DNA of 13,843 nt from an uncultured Lachnospiraceae bacterium (GCA_947625995.1 CANQQN010000024.1:1-13843); one strand, 5' to 3'. Positions 1 to 6,473 are shown, counted from the first letter of the stretch. The notes: generated from the letters alone by a model not told the origin. Numbers and translations: made by a program.

Positions 1-16
1 AAAAGGGTATTGTAAT

Positions 17-43
17 TTGACAGGAAATAGAATATAGTATACT
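17..43 (+). promoter_or_regulatory. Putative SigA-type promoter for the structured leader RNA
   Basis: A perfect -35 box TTGACA (17-22) is followed by TATACT (38-43) as a -10 box. The spacer is 15 bp, shorter than the optimal 17. Transcription would start near 50, exactly at the base of the stem-loop described next, which supports the pairing of promoter and structured RNA. Confidence 0.5.
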
Positions 44-50
44 TACAAAG

Positions 51-138
51 ACAGCTAGAGGGTGACCGTAACTCACCCACTCTGGCGAAACTTAAGCAAA
101 ATAGCCGTCAGCTTGTCAGGGCGAGACGGCTATTTTTT
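51..138 (+). ncRNA. Structured leader or small RNA ending in an intrinsic terminator; riboswitch candidate
   Basis: The first stem-loop has nested arms CTAGAG (55-60) and GGTGA (61-65) pairing with TCACC (73-77) and CTCTGG (80-85), around the loop CCGTAAC. A linker with the motif GGCGAAAC leads to a second, terminator hairpin (100-134). The loop bases CCGT (66-69) are complementary to ACGG (126-129) in the 3' arm of the terminator, so a loop-to-terminator contact could compete with termination. That is the architecture of a transcriptional riboswitch. I cannot place it in a family with certainty; from memory it recalls the guanidine-IV (mepA) class, but no transporter follows in this window. 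It could equally be a free small RNA, because a separate promoter lies just downstream. Confidence 0.4.
100..138 (+). terminator. Intrinsic terminator of the leader RNA
   Basis: A 10-bp perfect stem pairs AATAGCCGTC (100-109) with GACGGCTATT (125-134). It is followed directly by a run of T (133-138). The 15-nt loop can fold further. Confidence 0.8.
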
Positions 139-179
139 GTAACTTTTTGAAAAAAAGCTATGTTTTCTTCTGAAAGATA

Positions 180-188
180 TGATATAAT
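180..188 (+). promoter_or_regulatory. Extended -10 promoter upstream of the rhomboid gene
   Basis: TGATATAAT at 180-188 is a perfect extended -10 element (TG-N-TATAAT). No good -35 box lies 16-18 bp upstream, which is typical for extended -10 promoters. The predicted start near 195 gives a short untranslated leader to the rhomboid-HIT-sigma group. Confidence 0.55.
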
Positions 189-224
189 CTATAGGTAATA
201 TAATTTTTGAGGAATGATGCGTTT

Positions 225-821
225 TTGTATTTAAATGACGACTACATTCCCAAAGGGACTGTGACAATGATACTTATCAACACAGTGGTATTTTTGATCA
301 TGGAGCTTTTGGGAGATACCAAGGATTCCCTGTTCATGGCGTCTCACGGCGCCCTTTCCGTTCAGGCGATAGAGTCCGGGAAGCAGTATTACCTGTTGAC
401 AGCTATGTTTCTGCACTTTGGGTTCGTACACCTTCTAAATAACATGTTTGTATTGTTTTTTACGGGAAGATATTTAGAGCAGGAGATCGGACCGGTTCCT
501 TTTTGTATTATTTATGTGTTCGGCGGACTGATAGGAAATCTTTTTTCTCTGTGGAATCTGTACCATGCAGAGGGAGTAGTCGTTTCCGCAGGGGCCAGCG
601 GCGCCGTTTTTGCGGTGATCGGCGCTATGTTTTTGCTGGTGCTGCTGCGATGCGGGCGTCTGGCACAGGTGCGCAGGCAGGGAATGATCCTTATGGTGCT
701 GCTCAGTATTTATCAGGGATACACTTCCATCAATGTTGACAATGCGGCGCATATTGCAGGGCTTTGCGGAGGCATACTGCTTGGCGGCATTTATTATTTT
801 TCAAGAATATACAGGAGATGA
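225..821 (+). CDS. Rhomboid family intramembrane serine protease
   Basis: Rhomboid proteases cut transmembrane segments of other membrane proteins inside the lipid bilayer. About six hydrophobic segments are visible. The signature residues are present: H64, H69 and N73 in the HFGFVHLLNN stretch, the catalytic serine S125 in GASGA, and the catalytic histidine H176 in NAAHIAGLCGG. The length of 198 residues suits a minimal bacterial rhomboid without extra domains. The start is uncertain. I prefer TTG at 225, which lies 11 nt after GAGGA (209-213); TTG at 207 and ATG at 267 are alternatives in the same frame. The gene is first of a close plus-strand group, with the HIT gene starting 4 nt after its stop, so it is probably co-transcribed with HIT and the sigma factor. 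Its substrate is unknown. Confidence 0.88.
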   Translation: MYLNDDYIPKGTVTMILINTVVFLIMELLGDTKDSLFMASHGALSVQAIESGKQYYLLTAMFLHFGFVHLLNNMFVLFFTGRYLEQEIGPVPFCIIYVFGGLIGNLFSLWNLYHAEGVVVSAGASGAVFAVIGAMFLLVLLRCGRLAQVRRQGMILMVLLSIYQGYTSINVDNAAHIAGLCGGILLGGIYYFSRIYRR

Positions 822-825
822 TCGT

Positions 826-1245
826 ATGCAGAAAGATTGTATTTTTTGCAAGATAGCAAACGGGGAGATTCCTTCAAAAACCATATATGAGGATGAGGAA
901 TTTCGCGCAATTCTGGATCTGGGTCCGGCCAGCAGAGGACATGCGCTTGTGCTGCCCAAAAAACATTTTGCGGACCTGTTTGAGATGGACGACGCCACTG
1001 CGTCAAAGGTATTTGTTGTGGCAAAGCGCGTTGCGGCCAGAATGAACAAAGCCCTTGGATGCACAGGATTCAACCTTCTTCAAAATAACGGCGAAGTGGC
1101 GGGCCAGTCGGTTTTTCATTTTCATATGCACCTGATCCCTCGTTATCAGGGCGATAGCGTGGGTCTTCCCGCATGGAAGCCCGGCGCCCCTACGCAGGAA
1201 GAGCTTGAAGAGACAGCAGCGCTGATCAATACAGAAGAGAACTGA
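826..1245 (+). CDS. HIT family (histidine triad) nucleotide hydrolase
   Basis: A 139-residue HIT protein, of the HinT type, that would hydrolyse nucleoside phosphoramidates or dinucleoside polyphosphates in the cytoplasm. The histidine triad HFHMHLIPR is at residues 98-106, with H98, H100 and H102 as the triad and H102 the likely nucleophile. The N-terminal CIFC pair (C5, C8) fits the zinc-binding form common in Firmicutes. The GFNLLQNNGEVAGQSV stretch is the usual nucleotide-pocket strand. The start at ATG 826 is set by AGGAGA (813-818), which overlaps the end of the rhomboid gene, so the two are probably translationally coupled. The physiological substrate cannot be read from sequence. Confidence 0.93.
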   Translation: MQKDCIFCKIANGEIPSKTIYEDEEFRAILDLGPASRGHALVLPKKHFADLFEMDDATASKVFVVAKRVAARMNKALGCTGFNLLQNNGEVAGQSVFHFHMHLIPRYQGDSVGLPAWKPGAPTQEELEETAALINTEEN

Positions 1246-1269
1246 CAAAAGGAGCCGTGGAGGCAGGTC

Positions 1270-1866
1270 ATGAAGGACCGGAGCACATTGAATTTTGATG
1301 AATTATACAATGAGTTTTCCAAACTGGTATTTCATATCGCCTACAGCATGATAAAGGATTTTCACCTTGCAGAAGATATTATGCAGGAAGTATTTGTGAA
1401 GCTTGATAAGAATATGGACATGTTTCACAACAAGGAACATGTGAAGGCATGGCTGATCAAAGTAGCGTCCAATGAATCCAAAGATTATCTTAAAAAGCAC
1501 GGCGAAACCGAACTGAGCCATCAGCCCTTTGACGATGAAGTCTGTAAGAGCCTGTATCTGGATACCATCGAGGACAGTATTGAATTTTGGGACGCACAAA
1601 ACAGGATCGACAAGATATTCAGGAAATTGTACAAGAAAAACAAAAGATGGTATCAGCTTATGGTGGAGGTTCTTTATGGAAATAAGACCACCGAAGAGTT
1701 GTCAGCGATCTTTCACATCAACAATAACGCGGTGACTTCTCTGAAATACAGGGTGAGACAATGGCTGAAAGCAGAGCTTATGAAGCAGAATCAGGAGTTG
1801 AAGTACGCGTTTGATAAGTTTTTAGGGGAAAATGAAAATAAAAAGGTTGACGAAAGAAACAAATAA
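1270..1866 (+). CDS. Sigma-70 family RNA polymerase sigma factor (ECF-like)
   Basis: A 198-residue alternative sigma factor with only the two domains of the ECF type. Region 2 spans about residues 9-75, with the core-binding and -10 motif around LAEDIMQEVFVKL. Region 4 spans about residues 125-175, with a helix-turn-helix around TTEELSAIFHINNNAVTSLK that would contact the -35 element. The start ATG is 6 nt after GGAGG (1259-1263) and 24 nt after the HIT stop, so it probably shares the rhomboid-HIT transcript. No anti-sigma gene follows directly, which is unusual for this class. The nearest candidate is the membrane protein at 3232-4047, separated by murG on the other strand. The target promoters are unknown. 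Confidence 0.85.
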   Translation: MKDRSTLNFDELYNEFSKLVFHIAYSMIKDFHLAEDIMQEVFVKLDKNMDMFHNKEHVKAWLIKVASNESKDYLKKHGETELSHQPFDDEVCKSLYLDTIEDSIEFWDAQNRIDKIFRKLYKKNKRWYQLMVEVLYGNKTTEELSAIFHINNNAVTSLKYRVRQWLKAELMKQNQELKYAFDKFLGENENKKVDERNK

Positions 1867-1876
1867 TGATAATGTA

Positions 1877-1909
1877 AAAAAGAGCTTCTGTAAATAAGAA
1901 ACTCTTTTT
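1877..1909. terminator. Bidirectional terminator between the sigma gene and murG
   Basis: The stem AAAAGAG-C-TTCT (1878-1889) pairs with AGAA-A-CTCTTTT (1897-1908) around a 7-nt loop, with one internal mismatch. A-rich and T-rich flanks let it act on both strands for these two convergent genes. Confidence 0.75.
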
Positions 1910-1940
1910 GTGTATTTATATATATGATTTCCAAAATTGG

Positions 1941-3008
1941 CTAATCTGTGGCAAGCTGATCCAGCAGGGAGGAGATCTTTCCCACAGCATCAGAAAGCGC
2001 GCTGGATTTCATAGCGTCTATAAACAGGTGTTGGTTTTGGTAAGTGTCCCTTACAGCGGCGGTCAGCCGCTCAATGGTCAGTTCCTCCTCCGGGATCACC
2101 GTACTGAAGCCCTGTTTTTCAAAGGACGCGGCGTTCAGGATCTGGTCGCCCCGGCTTGCTTTTGCAGAGAGGGGAACAAGGATGTTGGGCTTTTTCAGCG
2201 CCAGCAGCTCGCAGATGGCGTTTGCGCCTGCCCGGGAGATCACAACCGAGGCTGCGGCAAACATATCCGCAAGCTCCCGCTTGATATATTCATACTGCCT
2301 GTAGCCCTCTATATTGTCGTAGGCGGGGTCGGTCTTGTCTTTGCCGCACAGATGGATCACCTGAAAATCCTTGGTCAGTTCCGGCAGCGCCATGCGGACC
2401 GCGTTGTTCAGGATCACGGATCCGGTGCTTCCGCCGATCACGAGAATCACAGGTTTGTTTGCGGTAAAGCCGCAGTAGTCCAGCGCCGCCAGTCCGTTGC
2501 CGGACAGCAGTTCACCTCGGATAGGGGAGCCGGTGAGCACCGCCTTATCCTCCGGCAGATGGGACAGCGTTTCCGGGAAATTGCAGCAGATTTTTGTAGC
2601 CGAAGAAAGGCAGATCTTGTTGGCAAGGCCCGGCGTCATGTCGGATTCGTGGATTACCGCGGGAATCTTGCATCTTTTGGCGGCAAGCACCACCGGAACG
2701 GATACAAATCCGCCTTTGGAAAAGACAACGTCGGGTTTTAGATCCTTCATCAGCTTAATGGCCTGCGTATATCCCTTGATCACGCGAAAGGGATCGGTAA
2801 AATTTTTCAGGTCAAAGTACCTTCTTAATTTGCCGGAGGCAATGCCGTGGTAAGGGATCTGGAAATCTTCGATCAGTTTTTTTTCAATGCCGTCATAGGA
2901 ACCAATATATTCAATTTCAAAGCCCAGTTCTTTGAGACGGGGCAAAAGAGCGATATTCGGTGTTACGTGTCCGGCAGTGCCACCGCCGGTAAGTACGATT
3001 CGTTTCAT
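1941..3008 (-). CDS. murG: MurG: undecaprenyl-PP-MurNAc-pentapeptide N-acetylglucosaminyltransferase
   Basis: MurG adds GlcNAc from UDP-GlcNAc to lipid I, giving lipid II, the peptidoglycan precursor, at the inner face of the membrane. The protein of 355 residues has the glycine-rich acceptor loop GGGTAGHVTPN near its N terminus. In the C-terminal half are the second glycine loop VIGGSTGS and the UDP-GlcNAc site SRAGANAICELLALKKPN, followed by GDQILNA. It resembles the clostridial form of MurG. The start ATG at 3008 is chosen because GGAG (3015-3018) sits 6 nt upstream; an ATG at 3020 lies in the same frame but would leave that site inside the gene. Unlike in many bacteria, it is not next to other division and cell-wall genes here. 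It has its own promoter and an elaborate leader. Confidence 0.95.
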   Translation of the reverse strand: MKRIVLTGGGTAGHVTPNIALLPRLKELGFEIEYIGSYDGIEKKLIEDFQIPYHGIASGKLRRYFDLKNFTDPFRVIKGYTQAIKLMKDLKPDVVFSKGGFVSVPVVLAAKRCKIPAVIHESDMTPGLANKICLSSATKICCNFPETLSHLPEDKAVLTGSPIRGELLSGNGLAALDYCGFTANKPVILVIGGSTGSVILNNAVRMALPELTKDFQVIHLCGKDKTDPAYDNIEGYRQYEYIKRELADMFAAASVVISRAGANAICELLALKKPNILVPLSAKASRGDQILNAASFEKQGFSTVIPEEELTIERLTAAVRDTYQNQHLFIDAMKSSALSDAVGKISSLLDQLATD

Positions 3009-3150
3009 GATAATCTCCATTCCGGAGCGTTATGTGACGGGGCGATAAGAAATCTGCGGTTGCAGCTTCTCATCTGCCAACAGGGCTATTTGGGACGCTC
3101 CGGCACAAATAGCCGATTGAAAGATCGGCACATCGGTGTGATTTTCAATC
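3009..3150 (-). promoter_or_regulatory. Highly structured murG 5' leader with possible pseudoknot next to the ribosome site
   Basis: Read along the murG mRNA, three hairpins follow one another with almost no gap. Hairpin A has an 8-bp outer stem (3143-3150 with 3115-3122). Hairpin B has a 9-bp perfect stem (3106-3114 with 3084-3092) and a 13-nt loop. Hairpin C is an interrupted stem at roughly 3054-3083. The loop of B contains CCGGAGCGT (complement of 3095-3103), which pairs perfectly over 9 bp with ACGCTCCGG (complement of 3022-3030). That strand ends 3 nt before the GGAG ribosome site of murG. The pairing would give a pseudoknot crowding the ribosome site. This resembles translational attenuators and riboswitches, but I recognise no known class. 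Confidence 0.5.
3086..3148 (-). CDS. Possible 20-codon leader peptide ahead of murG
   Basis: A TTG codon at 3148 lies 6 nt after a good ribosome site AGGAG (complement of 3155-3159). It opens a reading frame of 20 codons, MKITPMCRSFNRLFVPERPK, ending in TAG at 3086-3088. The frame runs through hairpin A, and its stop lies in the 3' arm of hairpin B, so ribosome passage would melt both. The position suggests a regulatory leader peptide rather than a functional protein. A TTG start and short length make chance possible. Confidence 0.3.
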   Translation of the reverse strand: MKITPMCRSFNRLFVPERPK

Positions 3151-3187
3151 TGATCTCCTGTTTATGTTTGGACTTCAGCACACAGAT

Positions 3188-3216
3188 ATTTTACATGGAT
3201 TTTTCAGAAAGGTCAA
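3188..3216 (-). promoter_or_regulatory. murG promoter (SigA type)
   Basis: On the minus strand, TTGACC (complement of 3211-3216) is separated by exactly 17 bp from TAAAAT (complement of 3188-3193). Transcription would start near 3181, giving a murG leader of about 170 nt. The -35 box coincides with the likely start-site region of the divergent gene at 3232. Confidence 0.65.
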
Positions 3217-3231
3217 GAGAGGATGACGGAT

Positions 3232-4047
3232 ATGAGGCATCAGACAAAACGAAATTCTATTTCCGACGAGCAGGTGGATAAGCTGCTCTATGAGAGTATG
3301 GTGGAGACGCCGAAAAAGATCGAGCAGGCTCTGGCTGCTTCGGATAAGGAAAAAGCCGAGGTTGATGCTTATTTTGACGAGCAGAGGAAGGCGGCGTTGA
3401 AGGAGCGGATCGATCTGGAGCGGGAAAAGAGGATGTTCGAGGAAAAGAAGGCTGCTTATGCCAGAAGCCGGAGGATCAAGATCGGGGTTGCCGTGGCGGC
3501 GTGTCTTGCGGTGGTGATCGCCGTGCCCATGACCAGCCAGAGTGCAAGGAAGTTTTTGGATAATCTGGGTCTGCATATATTTTCTGATGTGGACACAGTG
3601 ATGACCATTGACGATGATAAAGCGGCAGAAAATTTTTATGATGAAACCGAGGCTTGGGAGAAGGCGAAGGAAGTCATTGGCGCCGAGAGAATGTATTTTG
3701 AAGGGGTCGGTGATGAGTGGTTATTTAGAAAAGCGGAATATTATGGAAACAACAAAACATTAACTTTTAGATATTATTATAATGGTAATTATGTGGTAAT
3801 TGAAACACGTCAGATTAAAAATGGAAAAAAGGGACAGGATTTAGTTGATGGAGAATTAATGGATGAATACAAGTATGACGGCAATGATGACTCTTATGTT
3901 CGACTATATGGAATTGAGAATACTCAGGGAAGACAAGATGGATACGCAGAAATCGTATACAATCATACGTTATATTTGGTAGACTCTGAAGTACCATATG
4001 AAGATTTTGAAAAGTTAGTAAAAGGGATTTCTTTTCAATCAAATTAG
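3232..4047 (+). CDS. One-pass membrane protein resembling an anti-sigma factor, DUF4367-like extracellular part
   Basis: A protein of 271 residues with three visible parts. Residues 1-80 form a highly charged cytoplasmic segment with coiled-coil character and no zinc-finger motif. Around residues 84-103 a single transmembrane helix (IGVAVAACLAVVIAVPMTS) follows basic residues, which places the N terminus inside. The rest is an extracellular beta-rich region resembling DUF4367-type domains on clostridial anti-sigma factors. I infer that it may hold the sigma factor encoded at 1270-1866, but the two genes are split by murG. The start ATG 3232 is preferred because GAGAGG (3217-3222) lies 9 nt upstream; ATG 3223 would touch that site. 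The first half of the gene is GC-rich and the second half, from about 3700, is clearly AT-rich. Confidence 0.65.
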   Translation: MRHQTKRNSISDEQVDKLLYESMVETPKKIEQALAASDKEKAEVDAYFDEQRKAALKERIDLEREKRMFEEKKAAYARSRRIKIGVAVAACLAVVIAVPMTSQSARKFLDNLGLHIFSDVDTVMTIDDDKAAENFYDETEAWEKAKEVIGAERMYFEGVGDEWLFRKAEYYGNNKTLTFRYYYNGNYVVIETRQIKNGKKGQDLVDGELMDEYKYDGNDDSYVRLYGIENTQGRQDGYAEIVYNHTLYLVDSEVPYEDFEKLVKGISFQSN

Positions 4048-4118
4048 AATGACTGTCCTGCATAAAGCATAACAACATCAGTAATGCAGCGGGAATCGAA
4101 AATCCGGAATATAAAACC

Positions 4119-4179
4119 AAAACGCCCATTTCCGGCGGCTGAAGGTGACAGCTGTTTCGGAAATGGACGTTTATTTTTT
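4119..4179. terminator. Strong terminator between the anti-sigma-like gene and the RM unit
   Basis: AACGCCCATTTCCG (4121-4134) pairs with CGGAAATGGACGTT (4158-4171), 13 of 14 bp, followed by TTATTTTTT. The loop contains a further small hairpin (GCTG with CAGC). The flank on the other strand is also T-rich, so it may serve both convergent units. Confidence 0.8.
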
Positions 4180-4231
4180 GCAATCTTTTATGGGAGCATT
4201 TGTCCCCGTGAATGGTCGAAAACGGGCAGAT

Positions 4232-5752
4232 TCAAACAAATCGCATTTGACCAAGATCGAGTTGTGACTTAAAAGCATCATACATGGAAGGAGTTACATA
4301 CAATGGCAATTTTAGGTATTGCTCTGTTTGGGTTAATTCATCGATCTTAACTGAATTAACAATTTTATCAAAGTCAATGCGTTCAAGAACTTTTTTTGTA
4401 TAAGGCCTTTTTGCGTCCAGAAACGCGATGCTGGTAAGGAAAACCTGAACTTTCTCTGAATTTAATAAAAGCATGGCAACATACGCCATATCATAACTGT
4501 CAAAACAAATAAAATAACTGGTGTCGTCGGTCATAACAGGCTTCTTGTCGTCCGAATACAGTACGGAAAAAAGTGGACGTTTATAAAATCCGCTTACTCC
4601 AACCTTATATGTAGAATACGAATAATCGCCTACTCCAAACATAGAGAACGGCGGTGAGCCATGATATATGGAGCTCTTCCTGCGCTCAAATAATTCTTTG
4701 TTCTCATTTAGATAGTCCCATGTTTTCGGAACGTCCTGTTTAAGGTGCTCCGTATCTTCCCGCGTTTTTTTCTGCGTAACAATCACATATTTTGAAAACC
4801 TATGAATAACAGGTGTTTTAAACATACTGCTTTTGATTAAAGGAAACACAAGAGTATTTTCAATTTGAACAGTTTCCTTTTGCCCATTTTGAAGTATTCC
4901 GCTGTGCATGGTCAATTCCATGATTTTTGAACAATCGTGCTTTACCCCCTGTCGCCATTCAAAACAACATCTACCGTCAAAATTTTCTGTTTCCGCATCT
5001 AAATTGCTATAAAAATGACCATTTAAATATCCAAATTGTGATTTGATTTTTTCTGGATGTTCAAAAGAATAGACATTGCAAACATCCGATGACATAATCC
5101 TGTCCGAAAGCTGAATAAACAGTATGCAAGCGCTTGCATTGATCCCAAACACTTTTGCGGCATCAAATTCTAAAATGTCACATAAAGAAAACGCAATATG
5201 ATTCCTTTTTAATTCTTTGAAAATATTTCTCGCAACTGTTGTTTTACAAAGCATACAAATAACAGTATTCGTATCTCTGTACTCATTTATAAGCTGTAAG
5301 ATCATATACTCACAGATATCAAAATTACTTGCCCCTGTAATTGCGTCAATTCCATTTAATCCTTTAAAATTAGCTTTAACCGGCAAATTAGTAGAATCGA
5401 GAGTAGACAGAGTGCTGTTTGTAACCCATGGTGGATTCCCAAGGACAAGAATTTTTGATCTGTCCTTTATGAGATTCTTTGATGAAAAGCGAAAGAAATC
5501 AGAATTGATGATCGTTACTCTTTCATCATGTATGGTTTCATTACAATAAGCGCAATACTCCGGATTGATTTCAATTCCGTAATATTCTTTTGCATCAAAT
5601 AAAAGGCTGCTTTTTACAAAGCTGCCTAAGCCGCAAGTCGGTTCAATAACTGCAGTTGGCGCGATATGGCGGTTATTTTTCAGATATTGACAGACCTTCT
5701 CTGCAAACTCAACCGGAGTTTGATAATCTCCAAATTCACGTTTACCACTCAT
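4232..5752 (-). CDS. Type II N6-adenine DNA methyltransferase (modification subunit)
   Basis: A 506-residue AdoMet-dependent methyltransferase that would protect the host genome from the neighbouring nuclease by methylating adenine in its recognition site. The order of motifs is that of gamma-like N6-adenine enzymes. FGDYQTP stands at residues 7-13. The AdoMet loop EPTCGLGSF is at 37-45, with acidic E61 in GIEINPEY and D85 as further AdoMet contacts. The catalytic motif NPPW is at 106-109. The C-terminal half, about residues 250-506, shows no motif I recognise and would be the target-recognition region. The gene overlaps the end of the nuclease gene by 11 nt, so translation is probably coupled. 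The coding sequence is richer in A and T than the genes upstream and downstream, as expected for an acquired unit. The target sequence cannot be inferred. Confidence 0.88.
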   Translation of the reverse strand: MSGKREFGDYQTPVEFAEKVCQYLKNNRHIAPTAVIEPTCGLGSFVKSSLLFDAKEYYGIEINPEYCAYCNETIHDERVTIINSDFFRFSSKNLIKDRSKILVLGNPPWVTNSTLSTLDSTNLPVKANFKGLNGIDAITGASNFDICEYMILQLINEYRDTNTVICMLCKTTVARNIFKELKRNHIAFSLCDILEFDAAKVFGINASACILFIQLSDRIMSSDVCNVYSFEHPEKIKSQFGYLNGHFYSNLDAETENFDGRCCFEWRQGVKHDCSKIMELTMHSGILQNGQKETVQIENTLVFPLIKSSMFKTPVIHRFSKYVIVTQKKTREDTEHLKQDVPKTWDYLNENKELFERRKSSIYHGSPPFSMFGVGDYSYSTYKVGVSGFYKRPLFSVLYSDDKKPVMTDDTSYFICFDSYDMAYVAMLLLNSEKVQVFLTSIAFLDAKRPYTKKVLERIDFDKIVNSVKIDELTQTEQYLKLPLYVTPSMYDAFKSQLDLGQMRFV

Positions 5753-6398
5753 AATTCACAACACCTTTAACGAGATTATTTAAGGTAATAACGCGTGTAT
5801 ACTGCAACCGCCATTGCAGCGCGTTACTTATTGTCAAATATCCCTGTTTCGGTGGATCATGGATGATTTCATCTGCAAGGTCATTATAAACGATCTCATC
5901 CCCGGGAACATTTCTGTCTTGTAAGAACCCGATAATATCTTCCTTGTTTGCTCCGTCAGATACCATTTCTCGCAAGCGCTTTGTGATAGTAAAATCGGCG
6001 GTTCTGCTCTTGTTGATAAAGGTACAATGGGTAAAGTGTAATGTGCACGAATGATCGGTATCGCGCTTATCATATACAAAAACCAACAGATGATATCCTA
6101 ACCCATAAATCTTTTGGCGGGCATTTTTAAATGGGCAGCTTGACTGCGGTTGCGTTATGGAAGTAACTTTAATGTCTGTCTGAATACCGGCGCTGGGCAG
6201 ATCAATGCCTTTTGCGCTATTTCCAATTTCCACGCGATAGCGTGATTGGAGAAAATGCTGAAATTTATGCTCGACATATGTTCCCACGGCTTTCCCATCG
6301 GTAACGCCGATCAACGTAACATGATTTTCTTCACTTTCGATTTCGCAGAAACGTCTTGCGGATTCAATAAGTTCAGCGATTGTCAGCACAGGCTTCAT
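5742..6398 (-). CDS. Type II restriction endonuclease, PD-(D/E)XK fold
   Basis: A 218-residue protein directly upstream of the methyltransferase, with a nuclease-like active site. E43 lies in YVEHKF, D66 in GIDLPS, and the D75-I-K77 pair completes a PD-(D/E)XK pattern with usual spacing. The stretch QPQSSCPFKNARQKIYGLGY (82-101) is distinctive. I believe I have seen this pattern in other annotated type II enzymes but cannot name the specificity. The start ATG 6398 is set by GGAAGGAG 9 nt upstream. The frame stays open for 82 more codons towards 6644, but the unit's own promoter lies inside that extension, so I exclude it. No controller protein gene is visible, so delayed expression of the nuclease after transfer would need another mechanism. 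Confidence 0.8.
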   Translation of the reverse strand: MKPVLTIAELIESARRFCEIESEENHVTLIGVTDGKAVGTYVEHKFQHFLQSRYRVEIGNSAKGIDLPSAGIQTDIKVTSITQPQSSCPFKNARQKIYGLGYHLLVFVYDKRDTDHSCTLHFTHCTFINKSRTADFTITKRLREMVSDGANKEDIIGFLQDRNVPGDEIVYNDLADEIIHDPPKQGYLTISNALQWRLQYTRVITLNNLVKGVVNYEW

Positions 6399-6437
6399 AA
6401 TAGTTAACTCCTTCCCACAGCACAATAACACAATAAT

Positions 6438-6466
6438 ATTATAGTATAACCGGATTGGTTCTTCAA
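6438..6466 (-). promoter_or_regulatory. Promoter of the restriction-modification unit
   Basis: On the minus strand TTGAAG (complement of 6461-6466) is followed after exactly 17 bp by a perfect TATAAT (complement of 6438-6443). Transcription would start near 6431, about 33 nt before the nuclease start codon. Confidence 0.75.
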
Positions 6467-6473
6467 TAGATAT

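Noticed and set aside
207..224. A longer rhomboid N terminus from TTG 207
   Set aside because: It would begin about 12 nt after the predicted transcription start with no proper ribosome site; kept only as an alternative start.
3164..3225. A short plus-strand frame ending in TGA that overlaps the ATG of the anti-sigma-like gene, as sigma gene ends often do
   Set aside because: Its sequence does not resemble a sigma factor C terminus, and the murG promoter accounts for this stretch.
4303..4350. A plus-strand frame of 15 codons with a good GGAAGGAG site
   Set aside because: It lies antisense to the 3' end of the methyltransferase gene, is very short and reads as ordinary hydrophobic residues; chance is likelier.
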